A program made the position numbers and the translations under genes. The notes beneath the pieces are model-generated. The model had not been told where the DNA came from. It did not search any database and saw nothing but the letters and a program-made list of their open reading frames with translations. This document shows, in pieces, positions 1 through 7,304 of a stretch of 16,527 bases of DNA (the stretch's first letter is position 1; every line of letters begins with the position of its first letter). The stretch covers positions 1-16,527 of the forward strand of contig JAJZSX010000004.1 of assembly GCA_021849435.1 (NCBI GenBank). Direction: 5' to 3'. This DNA comes from Actinomycetes bacterium. Lineage in GTDB: Bacteria; Actinomycetota; Acidimicrobiia; Acidimicrobiales; RAAP-2.

Positions 1-1019
<1,019 letters not shown>

Positions 1020-1121
1020 AACACTCCCCCAGTTTCGACAACTCGCGAACTATTCGGTGCGCCCATGGCGTCACCTTCTTACCTACCACGTCGGCGAGGC
1101 GCGCGTCAGACAGGCCCACAA

Positions 1122-1162
1122 CGCCAACGACGCCCAAGCCGAATGGCTGGGCGTCGTTGGCG
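1122..1162. repeat. Long perfect inverted repeat (18-bp stem, GAAT loop)
   Basis: Bases 1122-1136 pair with 1148-1162 (15 bp, arm CGCCAACGACGCCCA). After one bulged A at 1137, 1138-1140 pair with 1145-1147 around a four-base loop. No T-run follows on either strand, so it does not look like an intrinsic terminator. It lies about 100 bases upstream of the acsA start, within its probable leader. Confidence 0.85.
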
Positions 1163-1267
1163 GTTGGGTCCGGTGGCAAGCCACCAGTGGCTCGTACCTT
1201 AGTCCGCGCCGCCGACGCCGCGTGGGACATTTCGACCCACCCGAAAAAAACTTCACTTCGTACTGCA

Positions 1268-1310
1268 TCACACGGCGGCGCTGGGATCGGGCCGCAGCGC
1301 CGCCGTGTGA
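1268..1310 (-). terminator. Strong hairpin just downstream of satP, possible terminator or attenuator
   Basis: A perfect 16-bp stem (TCACACGGCGGCGCTG with its complement at 1295-1310) encloses an 11-base loop. It begins about 20 bases after the satP stop codon. On the minus strand a run of seven T residues (1244-1250) follows, but about 17 bases beyond the stem, further than in a typical intrinsic terminator. Flanking bases can pair in other ways: TGCATCAC 1264-1271 with 1312-1319, or ACTTCAC 1250-1256 with GTGAAGT 1307-1313. The second pairing would bring the stem right up to the T-run. Confidence 0.45.
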
Positions 1311-1329
1311 AGTGATGCAAATCGTGGGA

Positions 1330-1905
1330 CTAGCTACGCGGGCCCACCGGGAACACCGTGCGTCCCCACGTCTCGTTGACCACGCCGGCCATCGAGGTGT
1401 ACCAGGCGAGGATGGCCGTCAGGATGCCCAGCCAGCCACCGATCTTCACGAGGTTCGCATGACCGGCGTTCCAATTGCCCAATGTGAGGAAGACGAACGT
1501 GATCGACAGCACCACGAAGACCGAGAAGATCGCCGTGTTGGTCTTGGCCGCGGCGATCGTCATGTATAGCGTGAAGATCGTCCAGGCCAACAGCCACGCA
1601 CCCACAGCTCCGCCCGCCATTGGCAGGTTGAACTTGACAATCGCGTAAAAGCTCAGCCAGAACGCTCCGTACGACGTGAAGGCCAGTGCGCCGAAGGTGT
1701 TCTTGCGGGCGAATTCCCACATTCCGGCGGCGAACTGCGCGATGCCACCGTAGAACAGTGCGAGCGCAACGGCGCCAGTCAAGCCGGCGCTCTCCTTGCC
1801 GTCAAACTTGAACAATCCTGCGTTCGTACAACTGAGCAGGAACGTCGTCATTGCAAAACCCGCCAGACCCAGAGGTCCCGGATCGGCAACTTTGTGTTCA
1901 GACAT
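1330..1905 (-). CDS. satP: GPR1/FUN34/YaaH (SatP-type) acetate/succinate transporter
   Basis: An integral membrane protein of 191 residues, normal for the family, expected to form about six transmembrane helices. It carries the family start motif as DPGPLGL (residues 8-14; commonly NPAPLGL). It also has the long signature region from FYGGIAQFAAGMWEF (51-65) through NTFGALAFTSYGAFW (69-83). Family members move acetate or succinate with protons. The acetyl-CoA synthetase gene downstream fits a role in acetate uptake. The ATG has a GGGGGA ribosome site five bases upstream, very like that of acsA. A weak -10 candidate, TTAAAT on the minus strand, lies at 1963-1968. The gap to acsA is 310 bases, so the two may have separate promoters. 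Confidence 0.93.
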   Translation of the reverse strand: MSEHKVADPGPLGLAGFAMTTFLLSCTNAGLFKFDGKESAGLTGAVALALFYGGIAQFAAGMWEFARKNTFGALAFTSYGAFWLSFYAIVKFNLPMAGGAVGAWLLAWTIFTLYMTIAAAKTNTAIFSVFVVLSITFVFLTLGNWNAGHANLVKIGGWLGILTAILAWYTSMAGVVNETWGRTVFPVGPRS

Positions 1906-2081
1906 TTAATTCCCCCAAAATTGAATGCACCACAAACCATCGGAGTTGATGGCTCGTATCTGATTTAACACCCTCGGCACATTGCGCGACGGGATTCCTC
2001 GCCCAATTTTGAGGACTGAGTACGGCCAATGGTCACAAATTCCTTACGACGTGCCACTTCACCTCGATCGCGTCGCAGCTC
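1906..2081 (-). other. Intergenic promoter region of satP, after trpA
   Basis: These 176 bases separate the trpA stop from the satP start, and no gene is visible. The region is richer in A and T than the surrounding sequence, as expected for a promoter. There is a small CCATC/GATGG hairpin at 1937-1952 and a weak -10-like TTAAAT (minus strand) at 1963-1968. I found no convincing intrinsic terminator for the trp operon. Confidence 0.5.
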
Positions 2082-2849
2082 TCAGTCGATAGCCCGTCGG
2101 AAACTGTTGACTAGTTCCTCAGTGTCGTCCGGGGACGCTCCGTCCAAAATCGTGCGCACCAGCGCCGAGCCCACGATCACTCCGTCGGCTAACTGAACGG
2201 CCTCGCGGGCCTGCTCGGGCGTGGTGATGCCGATACCCACATAGGTGGGCAGGTCAGTGGCCTGTCGAACGGCTGCGACGACTCGTGGCGCCACACCCAG
2301 ATCGGACGAGCGGCCGGTGACAGCCATGCGAGCCGAGGCGTACACGAATCCCTCGCTCATGGCGGCGATGCGCGTCACACGCTCACTCGGCGTTGAGGGC
2401 GCAACCAGAAAGACGGTCGCCACGTCCACGCCGTGACAGGCGTCGCGCCAGGGCTCGGCCTCTTCGGGCGCGAGATCAGGAACGATCGCACCATCGATCC
2501 CGCTGTCGGCGAGCCGCCGAGCCGACGCCGCGAGGCCGTAGTGGTGAAAGACGTTGTAGTAGCTCATCGCCACGAACGGCACGTCGAGAGTCAAGCCGGC
2601 CACCTCGGCGCAGAGCGAGTCAAGCGTCGTCCCGTTGGCCAAAGAGCGCAGGCCCGCCTCTTGGATCACGACACCGTCCATCATGGGATCCGAGAAGGGT
2701 ACGCCGATCTCGACGGCGTTGGCGCCACCGGCGACTGCTGCCTCGACGTGGCGTACCCAGTCCATCGTCACGCCCGCCATGAAGTACGGGACCAGGGCCT
2801 TTACCCCCGTCTCGCGCAGGGCCCGCAGATGACGTTCGAGGCTCTTCAC
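2082..2849 (-). CDS. trpA: Tryptophan synthase alpha subunit
   Basis: TrpA cleaves indole-3-glycerol phosphate to indole and glyceraldehyde 3-phosphate, and passes indole to TrpB in the alpha2-beta2 complex. The 255-residue TIM barrel has the usual length. Catalytic acids are present as Glu47 in AVEIGVPFSDP and Asp58 in MMDG, matching Glu49 and Asp60 of the enteric enzyme. Other signatures are MSYYNVFHHYG, GAIVPDLAPEEAE, APSTPSERVTRIA and YVGIGITTPEQA. The phosphate-loop region reads ARMAVTG. The start is GTG at 2849, overlapping the trpB stop as GTGA, so the two are translationally coupled, with AGAGG eight bases upstream as a possible ribosome site. It is the last gene of the trpCFBA operon. 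Confidence 0.97.
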   Translation of the reverse strand: MKSLERHLRALRETGVKALVPYFMAGVTMDWVRHVEAAVAGGANAVEIGVPFSDPMMDGVVIQEAGLRSLANGTTLDSLCAEVAGLTLDVPFVAMSYYNVFHHYGLAASARRLADSGIDGAIVPDLAPEEAEPWRDACHGVDVATVFLVAPSTPSERVTRIAAMSEGFVYASARMAVTGRSSDLGVAPRVVAAVRQATDLPTYVGIGITTPEQAREAVQLADGVIVGSALVRTILDGASPDDTEELVNSFRRAID

Positions 2850-4030
2850 GAGCCGCCTCTCAGAATCGAGAGAACCTGGGCCACGTCCTTGTCCCCTCGT
2901 CCGGACATGTTGAGCAAAACCTTCGAGCCCAGCGGGATCTCACGGCCGGCCTCACGAATCAACCAGGCCACCGCGTGCGCCGACTCGAGAGCGGGAATGA
3001 TCCCCTCGAGTTCGCTCAGGGTGCGCAGCGCGTCGATGATCACCTCGTCGCCGACCTCGACGTAGCGGGCCCGACCGCTCGCGGCCAGATGGGCGTGCTC
3101 GGGACCGATGCCCGGGTAGTCCAAACCCGCGGAGATCGAGTGGGCCTCCTCAATCTGGCCAAACTCGTCTTGCATGATGAGAGAGCGCATGCCGTGCAGA
3201 ACCCCCGGGCTTCCGTGGCCCACGGCGCTGCCTCCGGCAGCCTCGACACCAACGAGCTGGGCGCTCGAGTTCGCAAAGCCCGCGAATACCCCTGCCGCGT
3301 TGGATCCGCCACCCACGCAGGCCACGACGTAATCCGGAGTTCCCACGCGGATGTCGCGCAACTGGCGGGCCGCCTCGTGACCAATGATGCTCTGCATCTC
3401 GCGTACCATCCACGGAAAGGGGTGCGGGCCCATCACCGATCCGAGGCAGTAGTGGGTGTCCTCGACACAGGTCACCCACTCGCGCATGGCTTCGTTGACC
3501 GCGTCCTTCAATGTCCGACTGCCCGAGGTCACCGGCACCACTGTGGCCCCCAGCAGTTCCATACGAAAGACATTGAGCTCTTGGCGCTTGGTGTCGACTT
3601 CGCCCATGAAGATGGTGCACGAAAGGCCCAGGCGTGCCGCGGCGGTCGCGGTGGCCACACCGTGCTGACCGGCTCCGGTCTCGGCGATCACGCGTGACTT
3701 TCCCATCCGCTCGGTCAGAAGTGTCTGACCTACGACGTTGTTGATCTTGTGCGAACCGGTGTGGGCCAGATCCTCGCGCTTGGCGAAGATCGAGATTCCC
3801 AGCCGTTCCGAGAGTCGCGTGAGTGGCGTGATCGGCGTAGGCCGACCGGCGAAGTCCGCTAACACGCCCTGGTACTCAGCGAGGAACTCGCGGTCCGACC
3901 AGGCGTCGAGGAAGGCGTCTTCGAGCTCGAGGCAGGCGGGCATCAGGGCCTCGGGCACGAAGCGACCGCCAAACTCGCCGAAACGTCCGAACTCGTCGGG
4001 CGCCGACATGTAGACGGTGTCCTCAGCCAT
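2846..4030 (-). CDS. trpB: Tryptophan synthase beta subunit
   Basis: TrpB is the PLP enzyme that condenses indole with L-serine to give tryptophan. I chose the ATG at 4030, giving 394 residues, because GGAGAGGAG sits six bases upstream. An in-frame ATG at 4066 would add 12 residues inside trpF and is less likely. The PLP lysine is Lys95 in HTGSHKINN. ETGAGQHGVATATAAA holds the catalytic glutamate, and CVGGGSNAAG is the phosphate-binding glycine loop. EFGRFGEFGGRFVPE is the usual TrpB1 N-terminus, so this is the canonical TrpA-dependent type and not TrpB2. The start overlaps the end of trpF by eight bases and the stop overlaps trpA by four. Confidence 0.97.
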   Translation of the reverse strand: MAEDTVYMSAPDEFGRFGEFGGRFVPEALMPACLELEDAFLDAWSDREFLAEYQGVLADFAGRPTPITPLTRLSERLGISIFAKREDLAHTGSHKINNVVGQTLLTERMGKSRVIAETGAGQHGVATATAAARLGLSCTIFMGEVDTKRQELNVFRMELLGATVVPVTSGSRTLKDAVNEAMREWVTCVEDTHYCLGSVMGPHPFPWMVREMQSIIGHEAARQLRDIRVGTPDYVVACVGGGSNAAGVFAGFANSSAQLVGVEAAGGSAVGHGSPGVLHGMRSLIMQDEFGQIEEAHSISAGLDYPGIGPEHAHLAASGRARYVEVGDEVIIDALRTLSELEGIIPALESAHAVAWLIREAGREIPLGSKVLLNMSGRGDKDVAQVLSILRGGS

Positions 4031-4664
4031 GGTGCTCCTCTCCACCTTCAAAGTAGCGGAGTGCATTGCGAACGAAGGATTCGACCTTCTCGCGATCCTT
4101 CACCCCGGGCGAGGATTCCGATCCACTCGCCACGTCACAGCCCCACGCACCCACCCTGGCCAGCACCTCGGCCACGGTGTCAGCGCGTAATCCACCGGCC
4201 ACGATGATGGGCCGGTCCCAGTGACGACGTGTGACCGCGCTCCAGTCGTGAGCCACGCCAGATCCCGGACGGGGTCCGTCGATCAGGTAGGCGTCACCGA
4301 CGCCGCTCGCGGTGTCGAGCTCGTCCACCGACAGCACTTCGATAAGAGTCAGACCCCGTTCTCGCGCCAGGGTTGCGACCCCCTCGGCCAGTTGACCGTG
4401 CACCTGCAGCGCGTCGAGCTCGACTGCGTCAAGCGCGCGCGCGACGTCGTCATAAGTGGCCCGACGAAACACGCCCACGCGAACGAGCGCGCCGCGCACG
4501 GCCGCACAAATCGCGCCGGCCGTCTCGAGAGTAACGCGCCGAGGCGAGTCGGCGAGGATGACGCCCAGCGCGTCGGCGCCGGCGTCGGCTACAAGCGTGG
4601 CATCAGAAACCGTCGTGACCGCGCAGACCTTGATGAAGTGGCCCGAGCCCGGGAACTCAACCAC
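4023..4664 (-). CDS. trpF: Phosphoribosylanthranilate isomerase
   Basis: TrpF catalyses the Amadori rearrangement of phosphoribosylanthranilate to CdRP. The 213-residue product has the general base Cys14 in FIKVCAVTT and the acid Asp129 in AYLIDGPRPGSG. It also has LDALQVHGQ, IIVAGGLRADTV and DVASGSESSPGVKD. Two common positions differ: the usual ICG is VCA, and the usual SGVE is SGSE. The only reasonable start is GTG at 4664, inside the last codons of trpC (eight-base overlap). The same frame stays open far upstream, but there it is a shadow of trpC. Its stop overlaps the trpB start. A separate trpF is notable because many actinobacteria use the bifunctional PriA instead; whether PriA is also present cannot be seen here. 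Confidence 0.92.
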   Translation of the reverse strand: MVEFPGSGHFIKVCAVTTVSDATLVADAGADALGVILADSPRRVTLETAGAICAAVRGALVRVGVFRRATYDDVARALDAVELDALQVHGQLAEGVATLARERGLTLIEVLSVDELDTASGVGDAYLIDGPRPGSGVAHDWSAVTRRHWDRPIIVAGGLRADTVAEVLARVGAWGCDVASGSESSPGVKDREKVESFVRNALRYFEGGEEHHG

Positions 4665-5451
4665 GGGCGAGTCGTTCCACGGACGAGAAGTCGCGCACCA
4701 AACTCTCGGGCGAGCTCGCGCGCACGAAGCTCTCGCCGACGAGAACGGCGTCCACGCCGGACTCAGCAACCCTCGCGACGTCCTCGACACTCGTGAGTCC
4801 GGATTCGGCGACGGCGAGAACCGAACTGGGCAACGCGGCCACGACTGCGTTCGCGCGACGCGGGTCGATGTCGAACGAGCGCAGGTCGCGCTGGTTGACT
4901 CCGACGATGCGCGCCCCCACCGCCAGTGCACGCGAGGCCTCGTGGGCGTCGTGGACTTCGACCAGGGCATCGACGTGACAAGCCGAGGCCACCGCCACAA
5001 ACTCCTCGAGCTCAGCGTCACTCAGAGCAGCCACGATGAGAAGAACCGCAGCCGCACCCATCTGGGCGGCATCGAGCACGTCGTTGGCGCTGACGGTGAA
5101 GTCCTTTCGCAGCAACGGTACCGACACCGCGTGACGCACCGCCCGCAGATCGTCGATCGAGCCCGAAAAGAAGTCCTCGTCCGTCAGGACCGAAATCGCG
5201 GCCGCCCCGCCTCTTTCGTAGTCGCGTGCCGTCGTCTCCACGTCGAGATCGTCGTTGAGCCATCCCTTGGACGGTGAGCGTCGCTTGATCTCGGCGATGA
5301 CCGCGACGTGGCGCGTATCGGCCACGAGGGCGTCATAGAAGGAGGGGCCGTCGTAAGCAACCTCACCGATGCGGCTTCGCCACGGCCGCAGATCCAGAGA
5401 TGCGCGGGCCCGATGAGCGTCGACGATGGTGTCGAGATACGTCGCGGTCAT
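4657..5451 (-). CDS. trpC: Indole-3-glycerol phosphate synthase
   Basis: TrpC closes the indole ring: CdRP to indole-3-glycerol phosphate, with loss of CO2 and water. The 264-residue TIM barrel is full length. Active-site motifs are VIAEIKRRSPSKG (Glu54, Lys56), SVLTDEDFFSGS, PLLRKDFTV (Lys116), DALVEVHD (Glu165), VGVNQRDL, VAESGL (Glu217) and DAVLVGESFVR. It is the first gene of the trpCFBA operon. The ATG at 5451 lacks a good ribosome site. TACGAT lies at 5458-5463, six bases before the ATG, so the mRNA is probably leaderless. A palindrome just upstream could be an operator shared with the divergent trpD. Confidence 0.96.
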   Translation of the reverse strand: MTATYLDTIVDAHRARASLDLRPWRSRIGEVAYDGPSFYDALVADTRHVAVIAEIKRRSPSKGWLNDDLDVETTARDYERGGAAAISVLTDEDFFSGSIDDLRAVRHAVSVPLLRKDFTVSANDVLDAAQMGAAAVLLIVAALSDAELEEFVAVASACHVDALVEVHDAHEASRALAVGARIVGVNQRDLRSFDIDPRRANAVVAALPSSVLAVAESGLTSVEDVARVAESGVDAVLVGESFVRASSPESLVRDFSSVERLARG

Positions 5452-5457
5452 CTCGAA

Positions 5458-5463
5458 ATCGTA
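5458..5463 (-). promoter_or_regulatory. Leaderless -10 element for trpC
   Basis: TACGAT on the minus strand fits TANNNT and lies six bases (TTCGAG) before the trpC ATG, so transcription would begin at or next to the A of the start codon. There is no clear -35 hexamer and no Shine-Dalgarno sequence. Confidence 0.6.
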
Positions 5464-5482
5464 CTGTCGCGGTCGCGACGGT
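5463..5482. promoter_or_regulatory. Palindrome in the divergent trpC/trpD promoter region, candidate operator
   Basis: The core GTCGCG-GT-CGCGAC (5466-5479) is a perfect 6+6 dyad, and flanking bases extend it imperfectly to 5463-5482. It abuts the trpC -10 and lies just upstream of the presumed trpD leader -10, where a bound regulator could affect both promoters. Short GC palindromes are fairly common in DNA of this composition, so this is a candidate only. Confidence 0.4.
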
Positions 5483-5492
5483 CAGTCACGAC

Positions 5493-5498
5493 TAACTT
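5493..5498 (+). promoter_or_regulatory. Leaderless -10 element for the trpD leader ORF
   Basis: TAACTT fits TANNNT and lies six bases (GTCGCT) before the ATG at 5505, the same spacing as at trpC, ispH and other unit-leading genes here. TATGTT at 5504-5509 is an alternative -10; it would start the mRNA after the leader ATG and give trpD a leader of about 18 bases. Confidence 0.5.
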
Positions 5499-5504
5499 GT
5501 CGCT

Positions 5505-5537
5505 ATGTTGAACGTCGTCTCGAGCGCTGGCGCATGA
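5505..5537 (+). CDS. Ten-codon leader ORF overlapping the trpD start
   Basis: ATG at 5505 opens the peptide MLNVVSSAGA and ends at TGA 5535-5537, which overlaps the trpD ATG as ATGA. The TANNNT element at 5493-5498 is spaced for leaderless transcription from this ATG. trpD itself has no good ribosome site. A likely role is to load ribosomes on a leaderless mRNA and hand them to trpD by termination-reinitiation. The peptide has no tryptophan codons, so it does not look like a classic trp attenuation peptide. It is too short for composition to prove that it is translated. Confidence 0.45.
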   Translation: MLNVVSSAGA

Positions 5538-6553
5538 CCGACTCCTTTGCGCTGGACATCCTCCAGCCCCTCGTGCGTGGCACCGACCTTGAGCGCGTCG
5601 AGGCGCGCGACGCCCTGGCGGCCATCCTCGCCGGCCACGTCGATCCCGTCCTGATCTCGAGCTTCCTCACGGCCCTGACCGCCAAGGGAGAGACCGCCGC
5701 AGAGATGACCGGCTTCATCGACGCGATGGTCGCGGCCGCGACAACCTTTTCCGTCACCGATGAGGCGATCGACATCGTTGGCACGGGCGGCGACCAGTTG
5801 CACACAGTCAACATCTCGACGATGGCCGCCTTCGCCGTCGCCGGCTGCGGGGTACCCGTCGCCAAACATGGCAATCGCGCCGCGTCCTCCTCGGTCGGCT
5901 CGGCCGACGTTCTCGAGGCTCTGGGGGTGCGCCTCGACGCGCCTGCCGACGTCGTGCGCGCCTGCGTCGACACGGCGGGAATCGGCTTCATGTACGCCCC
6001 CACCTTTCACCCCGCCCTTGGCAACCTGGTTCCCATTCGCCGAGCCCTAAAGTTCCGCACGATCTTCAACGTCCTGGGCCCCCTGGCCAATCCGGCACTG
6101 GTGCGCCGAGCACTCATCGGCGTCGCCCAGGCGCACCTGCTCAACTCGATGGCCCAGGTGCTGCACGCGCGTGGCGCGCTCTACTGCGTCTTAGTTCACG
6201 CCGATGACGGACTGGACGAACTCTCCTTGGGAAGCCCGTCGAGCCTGCACGAGATCCGCCCCGAAGGCGTCACCGTGCGCGACATCGACGCCGGTGGCGA
6301 GCTGGGGCTTCACCACAGCGCGGCGAGCATCCGCGGCGGTGATACCACCGACAACGTCGCGGTCGTACGAGCTTTCCTCGAGGCACAACCGGGTCCCGTC
6401 TTCGACGTGGCGTGTGCGAACGCCGCTCTGGCCCTGATGGTCGCCGGACGAGCGACTTCGCTGAGCGACGGCTTCGACCTGGCGGTGGCGAGCGTGCGCG
6501 ACGGCCGGGCCGCGCGGGCACTGTCACTCTTGGTGGAGATCTCCAACGCCTAG
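5534..6553 (+). CDS. trpD: Anthranilate phosphoribosyltransferase
   Basis: TrpD transfers the phosphoribosyl group of PRPP to anthranilate, the second step of the tryptophan branch. The 339-residue product has the normal length. The PRPP loop is VGTGGDQLHTVNIST (GTGGD at 83-87), followed by VAKHGNRAASSSVGSADVLEALGV (KHGNRA 111-116). MYAPTFHPAL, RRALKFRTIFNVLGPLANP and DGLDELS are also present. I chose ATG 5534, giving MTDSFALDILQPLVRG, the usual family N-terminus; the open frame further upstream has no family similarity. The gene runs opposite to trpCFBA and is probably translated by coupling to the ten-codon leader ORF. Its last codons contain the promoter of the next gene. Confidence 0.96.
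   Translation: MTDSFALDILQPLVRGTDLERVEARDALAAILAGHVDPVLISSFLTALTAKGETAAEMTGFIDAMVAAATTFSVTDEAIDIVGTGGDQLHTVNISTMAAFAVAGCGVPVAKHGNRAASSSVGSADVLEALGVRLDAPADVVRACVDTAGIGFMYAPTFHPALGNLVPIRRALKFRTIFNVLGPLANPALVRRALIGVAQAHLLNSMAQVLHARGALYCVLVHADDGLDELSLGSPSSLHEIRPEGVTVRDIDAGGELGLHHSAASIRGGDTTDNVAVVRAFLEAQPGPVFDVACANAALALMVAGRATSLSDGFDLAVASVRDGRAARALSLLVEISNA
6534..6545. promoter_or_regulatory. 12-bp perfect palindrome upstream of the exporter promoter
   Basis: TGGAGATCTCCA is fully palindromic. It lies at the 3' end of trpD, five bases before the TAGCCT -10 element, a position where a repressor could bind. It also encodes trpD residues, so it may be chance. Confidence 0.3.
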
Positions 6554-6556
6554 CCT
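6551..6556 (+). promoter_or_regulatory. Leaderless -10 element for the ABC exporter operon
   Basis: TAGCCT fits TANNNT and lies seven bases before the GTG at 6564. Its first three bases are also the trpD stop codon. No ribosome site precedes the GTG. Confidence 0.45.
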
Positions 6557-6563
6557 CAATCGC

Positions 6564-7304
6564 GTGGACGACGGCACCAGCGCACCTCGTGCGGGCCCTC
6601 CCGTGATTCGCGTAGAGCACCTGCGTGTCGTTCGCGCGCGCCGTGAGGTCCTGTCCGACCTCTCCTTCACCGTGGAGCGCGGTGAGCTCATCGGCCTCCT
6701 CGGCCCGAGCGGTAGCGGCAAGAGCACCCTGATGCGCTCGCTGCTAGGCGTGCAGATCATTGCCTCGGGCTCGGTCGAGGTGCTCGGCGCGCCGGCGGGA
6801 ACATCGGGGCTACGCACCCGTGTCGGCTACGTCACCCAAGCTCCCTCGGTGTACACGGACCTGAGCGTGCGCGAAAACCTGACCTACTTCGCCGACGTCC
6901 TGGGAGCTCCGCGCACTGACGTGGATCGCGTGATCGGCGACGTCGATCTCGCACACCACACGCACTCGCTGGTGCGCGGGCTCTCCGGTGGCGAGGTCGC
7001 CCGTGTGTCGCTCGCGGCGGCCTTGCTCGGGTCCCCGCAGGTCCTAGTGCTGGACGAACCAACGGTCGGACTCGATCCCCTGCTGCGCCGCGACCTGTGG
7101 AACATCTTCCAGGGTCTCGCGGCCAGCGGGGTGACCATCATCGTCTCCAGTCACGTGATGGATGAGGCCCAACGCTGTCAGCGCCTCTTGCTCATGCGTG
7201 AGGGCCTCCTCATCTTTGACGCATCGCCTCGAGAGCTGCTCGTTCGCACCCGCACCACGGACTACGACGCGGCGATGGTGTCTCTCATCGAGGCAACGTC
7301 GTGA
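6564..7304 (+). CDS. ABC transporter ATP-binding protein (ABC-2 exporter type)
   Basis: This 246-residue cytoplasmic ATPase should power the membrane protein encoded next. It has Walker A GPSGSGKST (47-55), a Q-loop in VGYVTQAPSVYTDLSVREN (Gln92), the signature LSGGE (140-144), Walker B LVLDEP (162-166) followed by TVGLDP, and the switch histidine in SSHVMDEA (His197). It resembles DrrA/YhhJ-partner exporters of drugs, lipids or polyketides; the substrate cannot be told from sequence. The GTG start at 6564 is supported by the TANNNT spacing upstream. Its stop overlaps the permease start as GTGA. There is no evident functional link to trpD, and it probably has its own promoter. Confidence 0.93.
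   Translation: MDDGTSAPRAGPPVIRVEHLRVVRARREVLSDLSFTVERGELIGLLGPSGSGKSTLMRSLLGVQIIASGSVEVLGAPAGTSGLRTRVGYVTQAPSVYTDLSVRENLTYFADVLGAPRTDVDRVIGDVDLAHHTHSLVRGLSGGEVARVSLAAALLGSPQVLVLDEPTVGLDPLLRRDLWNIFQGLAASGVTIIVSSHVMDEAQRCQRLLLMREGLLIFDASPRELLVRTRTTDYDAAMVSLIEATS

Larger units (their letters stand above)
1020..1329 (-). other. Intergenic region and probable structured leader of acsA
   Basis: These 310 bases hold no gene I can support. They contain a cluster of inverted repeats at 1122-1162, 1222-1240 and 1268-1310, plus a small GGTGG-CTTG-CCACC hairpin at 1172-1185. A possible -10 element, TAAGGT on the minus strand, lies at 1196-1201. If it is used, the acsA transcript would have a leader of about 170 bases that includes the 1122-1162 hairpin. 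A minus-strand reading frame crosses the region into acsA, but its composition looks like a by-product of the repeats. Confidence 0.6.

Noticed and set aside
4031..4066. Longer trpB start at 4066
   Set aside because: The ATG at 4030 has a strong GGAGAGGAG ribosome site and gives the usual TrpB N-terminus.
4456..5277. Plus-strand open frame opposite trpC/trpF (273 codons)
   Set aside because: It is antisense to conserved trp genes, with low-complexity composition and no domain.
5426..5533. N-terminal extension of trpD from 5426
   Set aside because: It would overlap trpC and both promoters and has no TrpD similarity; the family N-terminus begins at 5534.
5505..5537. Leader ORF as a classic trp attenuator
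   Set aside because: The peptide has no Trp codons, and no terminator/antiterminator hairpins fit before trpD.
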